Assembly: GCA_049423065.1 (NCBI GenBank)
Contig: JBMSQB010000005.1
Coordinates: 38,876-102,875, forward strand
DNA length: 64,000 nucleotides
Source: SYIM01 sp041182885
Lineage (GTDB): Bacteria; Pseudomonadota; Gammaproteobacteria; Burkholderiales; Burkholderiaceae_E
Direction: 5' to 3'
Shown here: piece after piece, positions 41,779 to 51,281 of the stretch
Layout of the letters: every line of letters starts with the position of its first letter
Position numbering within the stretch: the first letter of the stretch is position 1
Notes under the pieces: generated by a model
What the model saw: only the letters and a program-made list of their open reading frames with translations
The model's database searches: none
What the model was told of the DNA's origin: nothing
Program-made: the position numbers and the translations under genes

Positions 41779-42837
41779 TCAGGCCTCGGCGAAAAGCTGT
41801 CGGTAGACTTCACCAATGCCGTCGGCTTCGCGCTCGAGTGTGAAATTCGCCTGAACGCGGTCGAGGGCATGACGGCCCAACGCGGCCGTGGCGGATGGAT
41901 CGGCAAGCAGGGTTGAAGCCGCATGGGCAAGCCCGTTTGCATCGCCTGGATCCACCAGGAGACCGTTGAGACCGGGCTGCACCAGCGCCTCAAACGCCCC
42001 GGTTCGCGAGCAGATCAGGGCGCATCCCGTGGCGGCGGCTTCGAAGGGCGTGAGACCAAACGGCTCATAGCGCGGACACGCCACACAAATGAGGCAGCGT
42101 CGGTACCAGTCAGCGACCTGCGATGCGGGGATCTCGCCAAGGAATACGATCCGCTGCGAGAGACCGGCGGCTGCGATCTTCTGACGGAGGGCTTGTTCGA
42201 AGGCTTGATGTTGCGGTTGGGCCAGGCCGGCGATGACGGCGGTGGCCTCGGGAAATCGTGGCAGTACGGTGATCATCGCCTCGACAAAAATATCGGTGCC
42301 CTTGTCGGGTCGAACGCGTCCGAACACACCGATGCCGTAGCGGCCTGGCAGTCCGCTGTCGGCCCACGCGGCGAGCTTGTCGGGTGGCGGGCTGAACCGG
42401 GTGAGGTCAATGCCGTGGGCGACCACTGCGGTCGTGTTGGGCACAAAGCTCGCCGCCTTGTCGGTGGTGGAAATCACCGCGTTCATCCTGGAGATCAGCC
42501 AGCGCGGAAACCAGCCGTGTCGATGTTGGGCGGCCGAAGTGAACACCAGGCGGATCGGGAGCCTCAGCACGTCGCGGGCCCACAGGCCCGCCATCATTTC
42601 GTGGTCACGGCGCACATGCCAGATGCGAAACGGCCGGCCCGGCGGTGGGCGACGTGAGATCTGGATCGCCTCGCGCAGCCTCATGCCCTGGACCCCGTTT
42701 GAGAGCGTGGTACCACAGTAGCCTAGCGGCCACTGCGCCATCTGGCGTGGCACGAGTGCGTTGACCGTGGCCGAGACGCCGGTGTAGCGCTCTTTCAGGT
42801 TGAAGACGATGACTTCGGGGTTGGGACTGAGCGGCAT
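41779..42837 (-). CDS. Glycosyltransferase family 4 protein
   Basis: A 352-residue GT-B enzyme. The C-terminal donor half is clear: IGVFGRVRPDKGTDIFVEAM, then RIVFLGEIP and the E-x7-E motif in RYEPFGLTPFEAAATG. The N-terminal half is less typical, with WHVRRDHEMMAGLWARDVL. Likely an LPS core or O-unit sugar transferase. The ATG at 42837 lacks a clear ribosome site; the frame stays open upstream, so the start is not firm. Divergent from waaA with 143 bases between. Confidence 0.87.
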   Translation of the reverse strand: MPLSPNPEVIVFNLKERYTGVSATVNALVPRQMAQWPLGYCGTTLSNGVQGMRLREAIQISRRPPPGRPFRIWHVRRDHEMMAGLWARDVLRLPIRLVFTSAAQHRHGWFPRWLISRMNAVISTTDKAASFVPNTTAVVAHGIDLTRFSPPPDKLAAWADSGLPGRYGIGVFGRVRPDKGTDIFVEAMITVLPRFPEATAVIAGLAQPQHQAFEQALRQKIAAAGLSQRIVFLGEIPASQVADWYRRCLICVACPRYEPFGLTPFEAAATGCALICSRTGAFEALVQPGLNGLLVDPGDANGLAHAASTLLADPSATAALGRHALDRVQANFTLEREADGIGEVYRQLFAEA

Positions 42838-42940
42838 TGCACGCGCTTGATCAATCGGACTGCGCAGGCTGACTGCACAGCGAACCGGAGCCGGAGAAAC
42901 CGGGGCGACAGCGTCGGCCCGCGCGGGACGGGCACTGTGC

Positions 42941-42969
42941 TTGCCCAGGGTGCGCCCAGAGCATAGCAT
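42941..42969 (+). promoter_or_regulatory. waaA promoter
   Basis: TTGCCC (42941-42946), 17 bases, TAGCAT (42964-42969), then CCGG. The predicted transcript start is only about five bases before the ATG. Confidence 0.55.
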
Positions 42970-42980
42970 CCGGCCCCAGC

Positions 42981-44369
42981 ATGATCTCAATTGCGCGAAT
43001 CACCTTTGGCGAGCGCCTGGCGCGTGTCCTTTACTGCGTGGCCTGGTGGCTCGTCACGCCCGCGCTGCTGCTCTGGTTTGCGGTGCGCGGACTGCGCCAG
43101 CGAGGCTACCTCGCTGCGGTCGGCGAGCGTTTCGGCCGCTGTCCGGTGACCGAGCCCGGGACCCGGCTGGTCTGGGTGCATGCGGTATCGGTGGGAGAAA
43201 CCCGTGCAGCCGAGCCGCTGATTCGGGCCATGCTTGACCGCTGGCCTGACATCAGGGTCCTGCTCACCCATATGACGCCGACCGGTCGCGAGACCGGCGC
43301 GGCCGCGTTTGCGGATCTGGTGACAGCCGGGCGGCTGCGCCAGGCCTGGCTGCCGTGGGACTATCCGGGCGCCACACGCCGCATGCTGTCGCGGGCCCGC
43401 CCGGTGCTGGGGCTCATCATGGAGACCGAACTCTGGCCCAATCTGGTGGCTTCTGCCCGCAGTGCCTCGGTCCCGGTGGTGCTTGCGAATGCGCGTTTGT
43501 CCGAGCGGTCGCTTCGTAAGGGCCTGCGCTGGCGCGCGCTGATCGGCCCTGCGTTGCGGAGCCTTGATCAGGTGCTGGCGCAGACCCAATCCGATGCGAA
43601 GCGCCTCGGGCAACTGGGGCGCGAGGCTGTTCCAGCGATCGGCAACCTCAAGTTCGATATTGACGCGCCCGCCGAAATGTTGGCCCGGGGTGCGCTTTGG
43701 CGTGAGCGCTTGCTCTCTCGCGAACCATTGCGGGGCGTAGTTTTGGCTGCGAGTACCCGCGACGGTGAAGAAGCGATGCTGCTGGCCGCCTGGCGCGCCC
43801 TTGGCGAGCCGGTGCCGGATTCGGGGCGGCCACTTTTGGTGCTTGTCCCCCGTCATCCCCAACGATTTGATGCGGTCGCCCAACTTGCGCGCGAGCAGGG
43901 CTGGCAGGTGAAGCGACGCTCGGCGTTCGAGAGCGACGGGCCTGAGTTGGATCACGCTGATCTGGTCATCGGTGACTCGATGGGCGAGATGTTTGCCTGG
44001 TATGCGCTCGCCGACGTGGCGATTATCGGTGGGTCGCTTGCGCCGCTCGGGGGCCAGAACCTGATCGAGGCCTGCGCTGTGGGCTGCCCGGTCGTAGTGG
44101 GCCCGCATACCTTCAACTTTGAGGAGATCAGCCAGGACGCCGTGGCGGCCGGTGCCGCGCTGCGGGTGGCCGATGCTGCTTGCGCCCTGGGCGAGAGCAT
44201 GCGTTTGCTCGGCGAACCCGCCCGCAGACAAGCCATGTCGGTCGCCGCGCTGGCGTTTGCGGCGCAGCATCGCGGGGCCACCGCGCGTACGCTCGATGCC
44301 ATCGCGCCCGTGATCGAAGCGCGAACTGGTTTTCGATCGGCGGCGTCGCATGCGTCGCGCAACGCCTAG
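42981..44369 (+). CDS. waaA: 3-deoxy-D-manno-octulosonic acid (Kdo) transferase
   Basis: Transfers Kdo from CMP-Kdo to lipid IVA, at the inner face of the inner membrane. The 462-residue GT-B protein has an N-terminal membrane anchor (about 12-35), the glycan-binding motif VHAVSVGETRAAEPL with the catalytic Glu, MTPTGRETG, ETELWPN and the donor site GGSLAPLGGQNLIEA. Start ATG 42981 matches the family. One copy is visible; how many Kdo it adds cannot be told. Confidence 0.96.
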   Translation: MISIARITFGERLARVLYCVAWWLVTPALLLWFAVRGLRQRGYLAAVGERFGRCPVTEPGTRLVWVHAVSVGETRAAEPLIRAMLDRWPDIRVLLTHMTPTGRETGAAAFADLVTAGRLRQAWLPWDYPGATRRMLSRARPVLGLIMETELWPNLVASARSASVPVVLANARLSERSLRKGLRWRALIGPALRSLDQVLAQTQSDAKRLGQLGREAVPAIGNLKFDIDAPAEMLARGALWRERLLSREPLRGVVLAASTRDGEEAMLLAAWRALGEPVPDSGRPLLVLVPRHPQRFDAVAQLAREQGWQVKRRSAFESDGPELDHADLVIGDSMGEMFAWYALADVAIIGGSLAPLGGQNLIEACAVGCPVVVGPHTFNFEEISQDAVAAGAALRVADAACALGESMRLLGEPARRQAMSVAALAFAAQHRGATARTLDAIAPVIEARTGFRSAASHASRNA

Positions 44370-44372
44370 AAT
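44367..44372 (+). promoter_or_regulatory. Candidate -10 before the methyltransferase gene
   Basis: TAGAAT followed by TCCG overlapping the waaA stop codon, about 32 bases before the next start. No clear -35. Confidence 0.3.
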
Positions 44373-44404
44373 TCCGAGTTCCATTTTCGACCGGCGACCC
44401 GCCC

Positions 44405-45166
44405 ATGCCCCCGGACACGATCCCGCCAGCCATGCCGGCAACGCCTGCTGCATTTGATTCCGGTTACCTCGATTGGAAACAGTGGAGTGCCGAGAACTTT
44501 GCCCGTCTCAAGAAAGCGGACTCAAAATATTTCGATGCCGAGGTGCATCGTGCCCGGCGCGATTTCGGCCCCGGGTCGGACGTACTCGAGGTGGGTTTCG
44601 GAAGCGGCGCTTTCCTTGCGTATGGGCGAAACCGGCAGTGGCGGATCTGCGGACTGGAGGTGAACCCGGATCTGGTTCGCCTCGCGCGCGAGGCAGGGTT
44701 CAACGCCGAGTGTGGGCAGGGGCTTGCAGGCTTTGCAGACGAAAGCGCAGACCTGGTGGTGGCCTTCGATGTGCTTGAGCATATCCCGCAGGATCAGCTG
44801 CGCGATTGGCTGCTGCAGGTGATGCGGGTGCTCAGACCCGGGGGCGTGTTCATCGCGCGTTTCCCCAATGGCGACTCACCCTTTGGCCTCATCCACCAGA
44901 ACAGCGACATCACGCATGTCACCGTGCTGGGCAGCGGCAAGGTGGAGTACCTGGCCCGGGCGGTATCCGCCGAACTGCTGTTTGCGGGTGGGCAGGCGCA
45001 GGTGCTCTACAGCTCGAGCCCTGTCCGCGTGCTGCGAAAGCTGCTGGGCCGGATTTTCCGGTGGGCGTTGAACACGCTGGTGTACCTGGTGTATTTCCGG
45101 CGCCGCGATTTTGCCTCCGAGAACATGACCGCGGTGCTGCGCAAGCCTCAGCGCCAGATGCCGTAG
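44405..45166 (+). CDS. Class I SAM-dependent methyltransferase (methyltransferase_11/23-like)
   Basis: A 253-residue protein with the complete SAM fold: motif I DVLEVGFGSGAFLAYG, motif II acid in ICGLEVNPDLV, LVVAFDVLEHIPQDQ and MRVLRPGGVFIARFPN. Such proteins often modify sugars or lipids in polysaccharide loci; the substrate here is not known. It follows waaA by 35 bases and converges on the glycosyltransferase gene with a 19-base tail overlap. Confidence 0.85.
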   Translation: MPPDTIPPAMPATPAAFDSGYLDWKQWSAENFARLKKADSKYFDAEVHRARRDFGPGSDVLEVGFGSGAFLAYGRNRQWRICGLEVNPDLVRLAREAGFNAECGQGLAGFADESADLVVAFDVLEHIPQDQLRDWLLQVMRVLRPGGVFIARFPNGDSPFGLIHQNSDITHVTVLGSGKVEYLARAVSAELLFAGGQAQVLYSSSPVRVLRKLLGRIFRWALNTLVYLVYFRRRDFASENMTAVLRKPQRQMP

Positions 45167-45975
45167 CGATCGCGCAGGTAGTCGATGCACATCCGGTTGG
45201 CACCGTCGCGATCGACGCCCTGCTCAACGTGATCCTTGAGCGCCGAGGTTCGGTCGAAGCGGCTGTCGCGCGGCATGGTGCGGGCGACGGCATTGACCCA
45301 GACCTTGATGCCGTTTGCGCGGGCCATGCCGGAGAGCCACACATCATCAACAGTCCAGAGAATGTCGGGGATGCTCCAGGCATCGGAATGAAAAACGCGT
45401 GGCGACATCATCGCGCCGTAGACGCCCATGAAGACGTCGACATAGCCCGATTGAGAATAGATATGAATCTTCGGGGTGTAGAGCTGCAGCGTGAGCAGGC
45501 GCTTCAGGCGGTAAGCGAGGTTCTTGCCAAGACGGGGTGACACCTGAACGCGCGGCGAGTCGATCTCGGTACGGGGGTGTGGCGAAAAGCTGTCAACGAA
45601 CCAGCCTGCCTCGCAGATGATGTCGTCGGGCCGCTCATGGCGCACCCGGGCGAATCGCTCGACCCAGTCTGGGTCCTCGGACCGGTCGTCGTCACAGAGC
45701 AGGAGGTCGACGTCTTCGTTCTGCCAGCGCTGACAGGCAGGCAGCACCTTGGTGGCGGGGCCCAGGTCATGCTCGACCTCGATCACTCGCACGCTTGTCG
45801 GCAGAGGCGGGAGCGCCGGGCGCGGGCCGGGGAAGCGTCGGTAGGTTTTCGCGAGATAGAGCTCGATGAAATCGGGCTTGACCGTTTGTCGCTCGAGCGA
45901 GGCGAGCTTTCGCGACAGATTTTCGAAGCGGGGCGGGATGCTGGTGAGGGTGACGACGATTGGCCTGACTTTCAT
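45148..45975 (-). CDS. Putative glycosyltransferase, GT-A type
   Basis: A 275-residue protein beginning VRPIVVTLTSIPPRFENL, followed by SLERQTVKPDFIELYL and the acidic site DVDLLLCDDDRSEDPDW, which looks like a GT-A nucleotide-sugar metal site. WTVDDVWLSGMARANG near the end resembles the second acidic block of family A glycosyltransferases. Function not further defined. It lies 40 bases after the TolC-like gene on the same strand but by content belongs with the LPS genes. Confidence 0.72.
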   Translation of the reverse strand: MKVRPIVVTLTSIPPRFENLSRKLASLERQTVKPDFIELYLAKTYRRFPGPRPALPPLPTSVRVIEVEHDLGPATKVLPACQRWQNEDVDLLLCDDDRSEDPDWVERFARVRHERPDDIICEAGWFVDSFSPHPRTEIDSPRVQVSPRLGKNLAYRLKRLLTLQLYTPKIHIYSQSGYVDVFMGVYGAMMSPRVFHSDAWSIPDILWTVDDVWLSGMARANGIKVWVNAVARTMPRDSRFDRTSALKDHVEQGVDRDGANRMCIDYLRDRYGIWR

Positions 45976-46015
45976 CGGGATGAGCCGGTCTTGTCGGGCA
46001 AGCTCGCGACGGCGC

Positions 46016-47359
46016 TCACTTTCCTGCCGGCGCGCCCGCGACCAGCATGGCGTTGACGGTCGTGAGATCAGCCTCGCCCAATGAGCCGTTGGTGGTCTTG
46101 AGCCGCAGGCCGTTCAGGAGCGTGTCGTAGCGCGCGCGGGCGAGATCGCGTCGGGTGGTGAAGAGCTGTTGCTGCGCGTTCAGCACATCGATGTTGATCC
46201 GAACACCCACCTGATAGCCGAGCAGGTTTGAATCAAGCGCGAGCTGGCTTGACCGCTCTGCCGCCTCCAGGGCGCGGATCTGCGCAAGCCCGCTGTTGAC
46301 ACCATAGAACGCCTGCCGCGCGGCGAGCTCCGCCTGACGGCGGGCGGTTTCGAGATCGGACTGTGTGCGTTCGTGGCTCGCGAGGGCTTCCTTGATGCGT
46401 GACTCAATCAGCCCGCCGGTGTAGAGGGGCCTCGCCACCTGAACGCCCACCCCGCCAATCAGGGAGTTGGTGCCCACCTGGTTGAAGTTGGCGCTTCGCC
46501 CGTGTGCCACGGATGTGACGAGATCCACGGTGAAGTTGTTCGCCACGCGTTGACGCTCGATTTCACGCTTGGCGATTTCGGCGTTGAGCCTGGCCTGCTG
46601 GACCGAGTAGTTGGCCTCGCGCGCGGCGCTGGTCCATTGCGATTCCTGTGTTGGCTGTGGCGCGGTCAACTGGATGCCAGGCTTGAGCATGGAGAGGGTT
46701 CCCACCTGTCGACCCACCAGCAGGGCGAGCGCTGCGCGCTTGACCTCGAGATCGTTGAGCGCGGCGAGTTCCTGGGCAACGGCGAGGTCGAACCGGGCCT
46801 GGGCCTCCTGCTGGTCGGTGATGGTGGCGGTTCCGACCTCGAAGTTGCGCTTGGCTGCTGCCAGCTGCTCGGTAATGGCTCGCTTTTGTGCGCCGATGGT
46901 GGCGAGATTGTCCTGTGAGGCGAGTACGTCGAAGTAGGCCTGCGAGACCCGCAGCACCAGATCCTGGGACGCCGCGGCCAGTTGTGCCTCGGCAACCGAG
47001 ATCTGCAGCTTGCTCTGCTCGAGCACTTCAGCATTTTGCGCCCGATAGATCGGGTAGGTGAGCGATACCGAGTAGTTCTGGTTCGTGAAATCGGTGCTGT
47101 ACTGGTTGCCCTTTGCAGGGAAAATTTCGCCGTATTGCTGTTGCAACGTGGCGGCGCTGTTGATCTGCGGGCGGAATGCCGCTTCAGCCTGGGGCAGCTT
47201 CTCGCGGACGGCGCCAAGCTGCAGACGCGCACTTGCAACCTGCGAATCATTGGCGAGCGCGAGCCGGTAGGCCTGCACCAGGTCCACCGCCCCGGCCAGA
47301 GCGGGCAGTGTTGCAAGTGCAACGAGCAGCAGTGAACGGACGGACGCGCGGGATGTCAT
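46016..47359 (-). CDS. TolC family outer-membrane channel protein
   Basis: A 447-residue protein with a signal peptide (SLLLVALATLPALAGA) and the two TolC-type repeats, each with long coiled coils and short strands: VDLVQAYRLALANDSQVASA opens the first, and GVGVQVARPLYTGGLIESRI lies in the second, with YQVGVRINIDVLNAQQQLF near the end. It forms the trimeric exit duct of a tripartite pump, presumably with the RND pump and adaptor upstream on the same strand. ATG at 47359 after GGAG. Confidence 0.93.
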   Translation of the reverse strand: MTSRASVRSLLLVALATLPALAGAVDLVQAYRLALANDSQVASARLQLGAVREKLPQAEAAFRPQINSAATLQQQYGEIFPAKGNQYSTDFTNQNYSVSLTYPIYRAQNAEVLEQSKLQISVAEAQLAAASQDLVLRVSQAYFDVLASQDNLATIGAQKRAITEQLAAAKRNFEVGTATITDQQEAQARFDLAVAQELAALNDLEVKRAALALLVGRQVGTLSMLKPGIQLTAPQPTQESQWTSAAREANYSVQQARLNAEIAKREIERQRVANNFTVDLVTSVAHGRSANFNQVGTNSLIGGVGVQVARPLYTGGLIESRIKEALASHERTQSDLETARRQAELAARQAFYGVNSGLAQIRALEAAERSSQLALDSNLLGYQVGVRINIDVLNAQQQLFTTRRDLARARYDTLLNGLRLKTTNGSLGEADLTTVNAMLVAGAPAGK

Positions 47360-47406
47360 GGCGAGGGGTCTCCGGAGCCGCGGCTGACGGGGCTTGCGCT
47401 GCGGTT

Positions 47407-48075
47407 TCAAAATACGAAGCGCTCTTTGTGGGGAAAACCGACCAGCGGGCGTGCGATGGTTTCAAACAGCGGTTCAGCGGTAAACCGGTTGTCTGACGTG
47501 CGGGTAATGAGTTGCGCCGTCATGACCGGGGCGTCGCCAACAATGGCGACCACTCGACCACCCGCGCTCAGTGCCTGCAGCACGATGTCGGGTACAAACG
47601 GAACCGACCCCGACAGCACGATCAGGTTGAACTGCGCCGCGCCCTTGAGTTCATCGAGGCCGTTACCGTGCTTGACGGTGACCTGGCTGAAGCCGGTACG
47701 GGAGAGGTTGCCGCGCGCAAACCCTGCCAGGTCGGCGCGGACCTCGCAGCTCAGCACGCGTTGTGCGTGGCTGGCGAGGAGCGCAGCCATATAGCCCGAG
47801 CCAGTTCCGATTTCAAGAACCGAATCGGTGGGCTGCGGACGCGCCGCCTGGAGCAGGCGTGCCTCCACCTTGGGCGCAAGCATCACCTCGCCGGTCTTGA
47901 CGCCGCTCACATCCAGCGGCACTTCCATATCGGTGAACGCGAGCGAACGGTAGGCTGGCGGGACGAAGTCTTCACGGTGAATCGCCGAGAGGGTCTCGAG
48001 AACGGCTGGATCCAGTACATCCCAGGGGCGGATCTGCTGCTCGACCATGTTGTGGCGTGCAAGTTCAAAGTTCAT
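47407..48075 (-). CDS. Protein-L-isoaspartate O-methyltransferase family protein
   Basis: A 222-residue PCMT-like SAM methyltransferase. Motif I is VLEIGTGSGYMAALLA, and the N-terminal half has EQQIRPWDVLDP, REDFVPPAYRSLAF and MLAPKVEARLLQA, the usual Pcm layout, though the substrate-pocket loop reads GEVMLAP where classical Pcm has a Ser/Thr-rich GxxSQP-like motif. It may thus be a relative with another target. Lies between the pump and tolC genes, a neighbourhood seen in other betaproteobacteria. Confidence 0.85.
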   Translation of the reverse strand: MNFELARHNMVEQQIRPWDVLDPAVLETLSAIHREDFVPPAYRSLAFTDMEVPLDVSGVKTGEVMLAPKVEARLLQAARPQPTDSVLEIGTGSGYMAALLASHAQRVLSCEVRADLAGFARGNLSRTGFSQVTVKHGNGLDELKGAAQFNLIVLSGSVPFVPDIVLQALSAGGRVVAIVGDAPVMTAQLITRTSDNRFTAEPLFETIARPLVGFPHKERFVF

Positions 48076-48116
48076 GGCGAATCGGATGAGGTGAAACGGG
48101 CGGGAGATCTAGTGTA

Positions 48117-51100
48117 TCAACGAGCCGGTACGCTGGGCACCTCCGGAGCCGGTTTTTGGCGGCCACGCCACCCTCCCAGATCATCCAGAAGCGAATAGAA
48201 GACGGGAACCACCAGCAGGGTGAGGAGCGTGGACGCGATGACGCCGCCAATCACGGCATGCGCGAGGGGTGCCCGCTGCTCGGAGCCTTCGCCCACGCCC
48301 ACCGCAAGCGGCAGCATGCCGAACACCATGGCAAGTGTGGTCATGAGGATGGGGCGCAGGCGCACTTCGGCCGCCCGCAGCAAGGCGGCGGTGCGCGCCA
48401 TGCCCTCGCGGCGTGCCTGGTTGGCGAAGTCAACCAGGAGAATCGCATTTTTGGTGACCAGGCCCATCAGCATGATGAAGCCGATCATCGAAAAAATATT
48501 GAGCGTTGAGCGCCAGGCGAGGAGTGCGATCGCCACCCCCAGAAGCGAGAGCGGCAACGACGCCATGATCGCGACCGGCTGAATGAAGCTGCCGAACTGT
48601 GAGGCGAGGATCATGTAGATGAACACCACCGCCAGCACCAGTGATTGCAGCGCGTAGCTGAACGACTCGGTCATGTCCTTGTTGCCCCCGCCCGTGGCAA
48701 GCCGGTAGCCCGGTTGCAGCGCGATGCGTTCCAGATAGGGCTGCAGGAGCGCTCCCGCAGTGCCAGCCGCGATGCCGTCCGCATTGGCCGAGATGAGCAC
48801 TTCGCGGGTCAGTGCCTTGCGGTTGATCTGCGTGGGGCCGAAGCCCGGGGTGAGTTCGGCCACCTGACGCAAGGGAATCATGCGGGGTTGTCCGTCGGCA
48901 TCGGGGAGAGACGAGGCGAGAGTCAAACGGGAAAGGTCGGCAATCGAGCTTCGACCGGCGGCGGGAAGCCGAACTCGGACATCATAATTTTCGTCGTCGG
49001 GTGCGCGCCAGGTGGTGGCCGATTCGCCCGCGATGAGCGGCCGCAGTGACTGCGACAAGCGGGCGACGCTCAGCCCCAGGTCGGACGCGAGTGCACGGTC
49101 GATCTCGACGGTGACGGTGGGCTTGGCGGGCTTGGAGCTGCTGTCGATTTCGACGATTGCCTCGCGCTTGAGCTGAGCGTTGACGGCCCGCATCGCTTCC
49201 TGAACCTGCTGGCCGATTCGTTCGAGCTCGCCGATGTCCTGTCCCTGAACACTGATCTGGATGGGCTTGCCTGATCCCACGGTGTTGAGGTTGCCGAGAT
49301 CGGTGAGGGTGACACCGGGGATGGTCCTCAGGCGCTCTCGCACCGGGGCCCGCATTTGCTGAACCGACAGGTTGCGCTCTGACCGGTCGACCAGGCGCGC
49401 GAACACGCTTGCGTAGTTTCGCCCGAGCGCGACGCCGGTGTTGATCGTGCCGTAGGTGAGCGTCACACCCTCGAATTCGCGCAGCGCCGCCTCGACCATT
49501 TTCAGGCGCTGCTCGGTGAAGGAAAGCGGCGATCCGGCCGGTGTGTAGAACTGGACGTAGAACTCGTTGTTGTCGGCTTGCGGAACGAACTCCTTGCCCA
49601 CCTTGCTCACCAGTGGGAACGCCGAAAAGAAGGCGACCAAGGCCAGCGTCATGGTGAGCGCGCGGTGGGCCAGTCCCCAGCGGAGCAGCGCCACATAGCC
49701 GCGCTCCAGACTCTGCATCAGCGCCTGAAAACGGCGCAGCAACCAGGCGATCGGACCGCGGCCCCGGGGGCCGTGCGCATCAGGGTCATGCCAGATCGAA
49801 GACAGCATCGGGTCCAGCGTGAACGAGACGAACATCGACAGGAGCACGGCGAAGGCAACCGTGACACCGAACTCCTTGAAGAAGCGGCCGATGATGCCGC
49901 CCATGAATCCGATCGGGAGAAACACCGCCACGATGGTGAGCGTGGTGGCTGTGACAGCCAGTCCGATTTCGGCGGTTCCCTTGAGCGATGCGGTGCGATG
50001 GTCCTCGCCCATTGCCTGGTGACGCACGATGTTTTCGCGCACCACGATTGCGTCATCAATCAGCAGACCCACGCAGATCGACAGCGCGAGGAGCGTCACC
50101 AGGTTGATGGTGAAGCCCATGGCGTACATCACCAGGAAGGTGCCGATCAGCGAGATCGGGAGCGTGAGCCCGGTGATGACCGTTGAACGCCAGGACGACA
50201 GAAAGAGAAACACGATCAGAACAGTGAGTAGCGCACCCTCGACGATGTTGCGCTGGACGCTGGAGACCGAGTTGCGGATGGACGTGGAGGCATCGCGCAC
50301 CACCACGAGCTTCACATCGGGCGGCAGCTGGCCGTTGCCGAGCGCCTCGGCGGTTTTTCTGACGCCGTCGACCACCGCGATGGTGTTCTCGCCCTGCGCT
50401 TTCACCACGTCGATCGATACCGCGCGTGCGCCATTGACGAGCGAGCTGGTTTCGCGCTCCTGTTCGCTGTCGACGATATCGGCGATCTGCGCGAGGCGGA
50501 TCGGCTGATTGCCGCGGCGACCGACGATGATCCGCTCGAACTCCTCCACGGAGCGCATGCGCGCGCGGATCTGTACCACCTGTTCGCGATCGCTTGCGAT
50601 CAGCGTGCCGGCGGGGAGCTCCTGATTCTCGGTGCGAAGCGCGGAAATGACCTGGTCGACGCCCACCCGGAACGCCTCCATGTCGGCCGGGCGGAGCTGG
50701 ATCAGGACTTCGCGGCGCACCCCGCCGACCACGGTCACGCGTCCCGCGCCACGAACGTTTTCCAGCCTTCGCTTGACGATCTGTTCGGCGAGTGTGGTGA
50801 GTTCGCGCGCACTGCGGGTGTCGGACTGCAGTGCCACCGAGATGACCGGGTTGTCTTCCGGGTTGACCCGGGTGACAAGCGACTCCTTGACTTCGGGCCG
50901 GAAGCTGGGCCGTACGAGCGCGATTTTTTCCCGGACATCCTGGGCGGCCTGAGCCGGGTCGACGGAGAGATCAAACTGAATGATGACGACCGACGAGCCT
51001 TCGTATGAACGCGAAAACAGTTCATTGACGCCGCTGATCGTATTGACCTGTTCCTCGATCTTTCTCGAGACATCGACCTCGACCACTTCAGGCGCGGCGC

Positions 51101-51257
51101 CCGGATATTCGGTGCTTACCACCACCACGGGCAGCTGAATGTCGGGGAACTGATCCACCGCCAGGCGCTTGTAGGAAAAGAGCCCGAGCACGACGAATGC
51201 GAGCATCATCATCGTCGCAAAGACAGGGTGGTTGACCGAGACGCGGGTGAGCCACAT
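48117..51257 (-). CDS. Efflux RND transporter permease subunit
   Basis: A 1046-residue HAE-1-type RND pump with twelve membrane helices and two large periplasmic loops, driven by proton entry. The proton-relay aspartates are Asp401 and Asp402 in VGLLIDDAIVVREN, and the matching lysine is in MGLVTKNAILLVDFANQ. The N-terminus (MWLTRVSVNHPVFATMMMLAF) resembles MexF/MdtB-like or AcrB-D-like relatives. Substrates are unknown. Encoded 24 bases after the adaptor. Confidence 0.95.
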   Translation of the reverse strand: MWLTRVSVNHPVFATMMMLAFVVLGLFSYKRLAVDQFPDIQLPVVVVSTEYPGAAPEVVEVDVSRKIEEQVNTISGVNELFSRSYEGSSVVIIQFDLSVDPAQAAQDVREKIALVRPSFRPEVKESLVTRVNPEDNPVISVALQSDTRSARELTTLAEQIVKRRLENVRGAGRVTVVGGVRREVLIQLRPADMEAFRVGVDQVISALRTENQELPAGTLIASDREQVVQIRARMRSVEEFERIIVGRRGNQPIRLAQIADIVDSEQERETSSLVNGARAVSIDVVKAQGENTIAVVDGVRKTAEALGNGQLPPDVKLVVVRDASTSIRNSVSSVQRNIVEGALLTVLIVFLFLSSWRSTVITGLTLPISLIGTFLVMYAMGFTINLVTLLALSICVGLLIDDAIVVRENIVRHQAMGEDHRTASLKGTAEIGLAVTATTLTIVAVFLPIGFMGGIIGRFFKEFGVTVAFAVLLSMFVSFTLDPMLSSIWHDPDAHGPRGRGPIAWLLRRFQALMQSLERGYVALLRWGLAHRALTMTLALVAFFSAFPLVSKVGKEFVPQADNNEFYVQFYTPAGSPLSFTEQRLKMVEAALREFEGVTLTYGTINTGVALGRNYASVFARLVDRSERNLSVQQMRAPVRERLRTIPGVTLTDLGNLNTVGSGKPIQISVQGQDIGELERIGQQVQEAMRAVNAQLKREAIVEIDSSSKPAKPTVTVEIDRALASDLGLSVARLSQSLRPLIAGESATTWRAPDDENYDVRVRLPAAGRSSIADLSRLTLASSLPDADGQPRMIPLRQVAELTPGFGPTQINRKALTREVLISANADGIAAGTAGALLQPYLERIALQPGYRLATGGGNKDMTESFSYALQSLVLAVVFIYMILASQFGSFIQPVAIMASLPLSLLGVAIALLAWRSTLNIFSMIGFIMLMGLVTKNAILLVDFANQARREGMARTAALLRAAEVRLRPILMTTLAMVFGMLPLAVGVGEGSEQRAPLAHAVIGGVIASTLLTLLVVPVFYSLLDDLGGWRGRQKPAPEVPSVPAR

Positions 51258-51281
51258 CGGAGCGGTGTCTGGTGACTGCGG

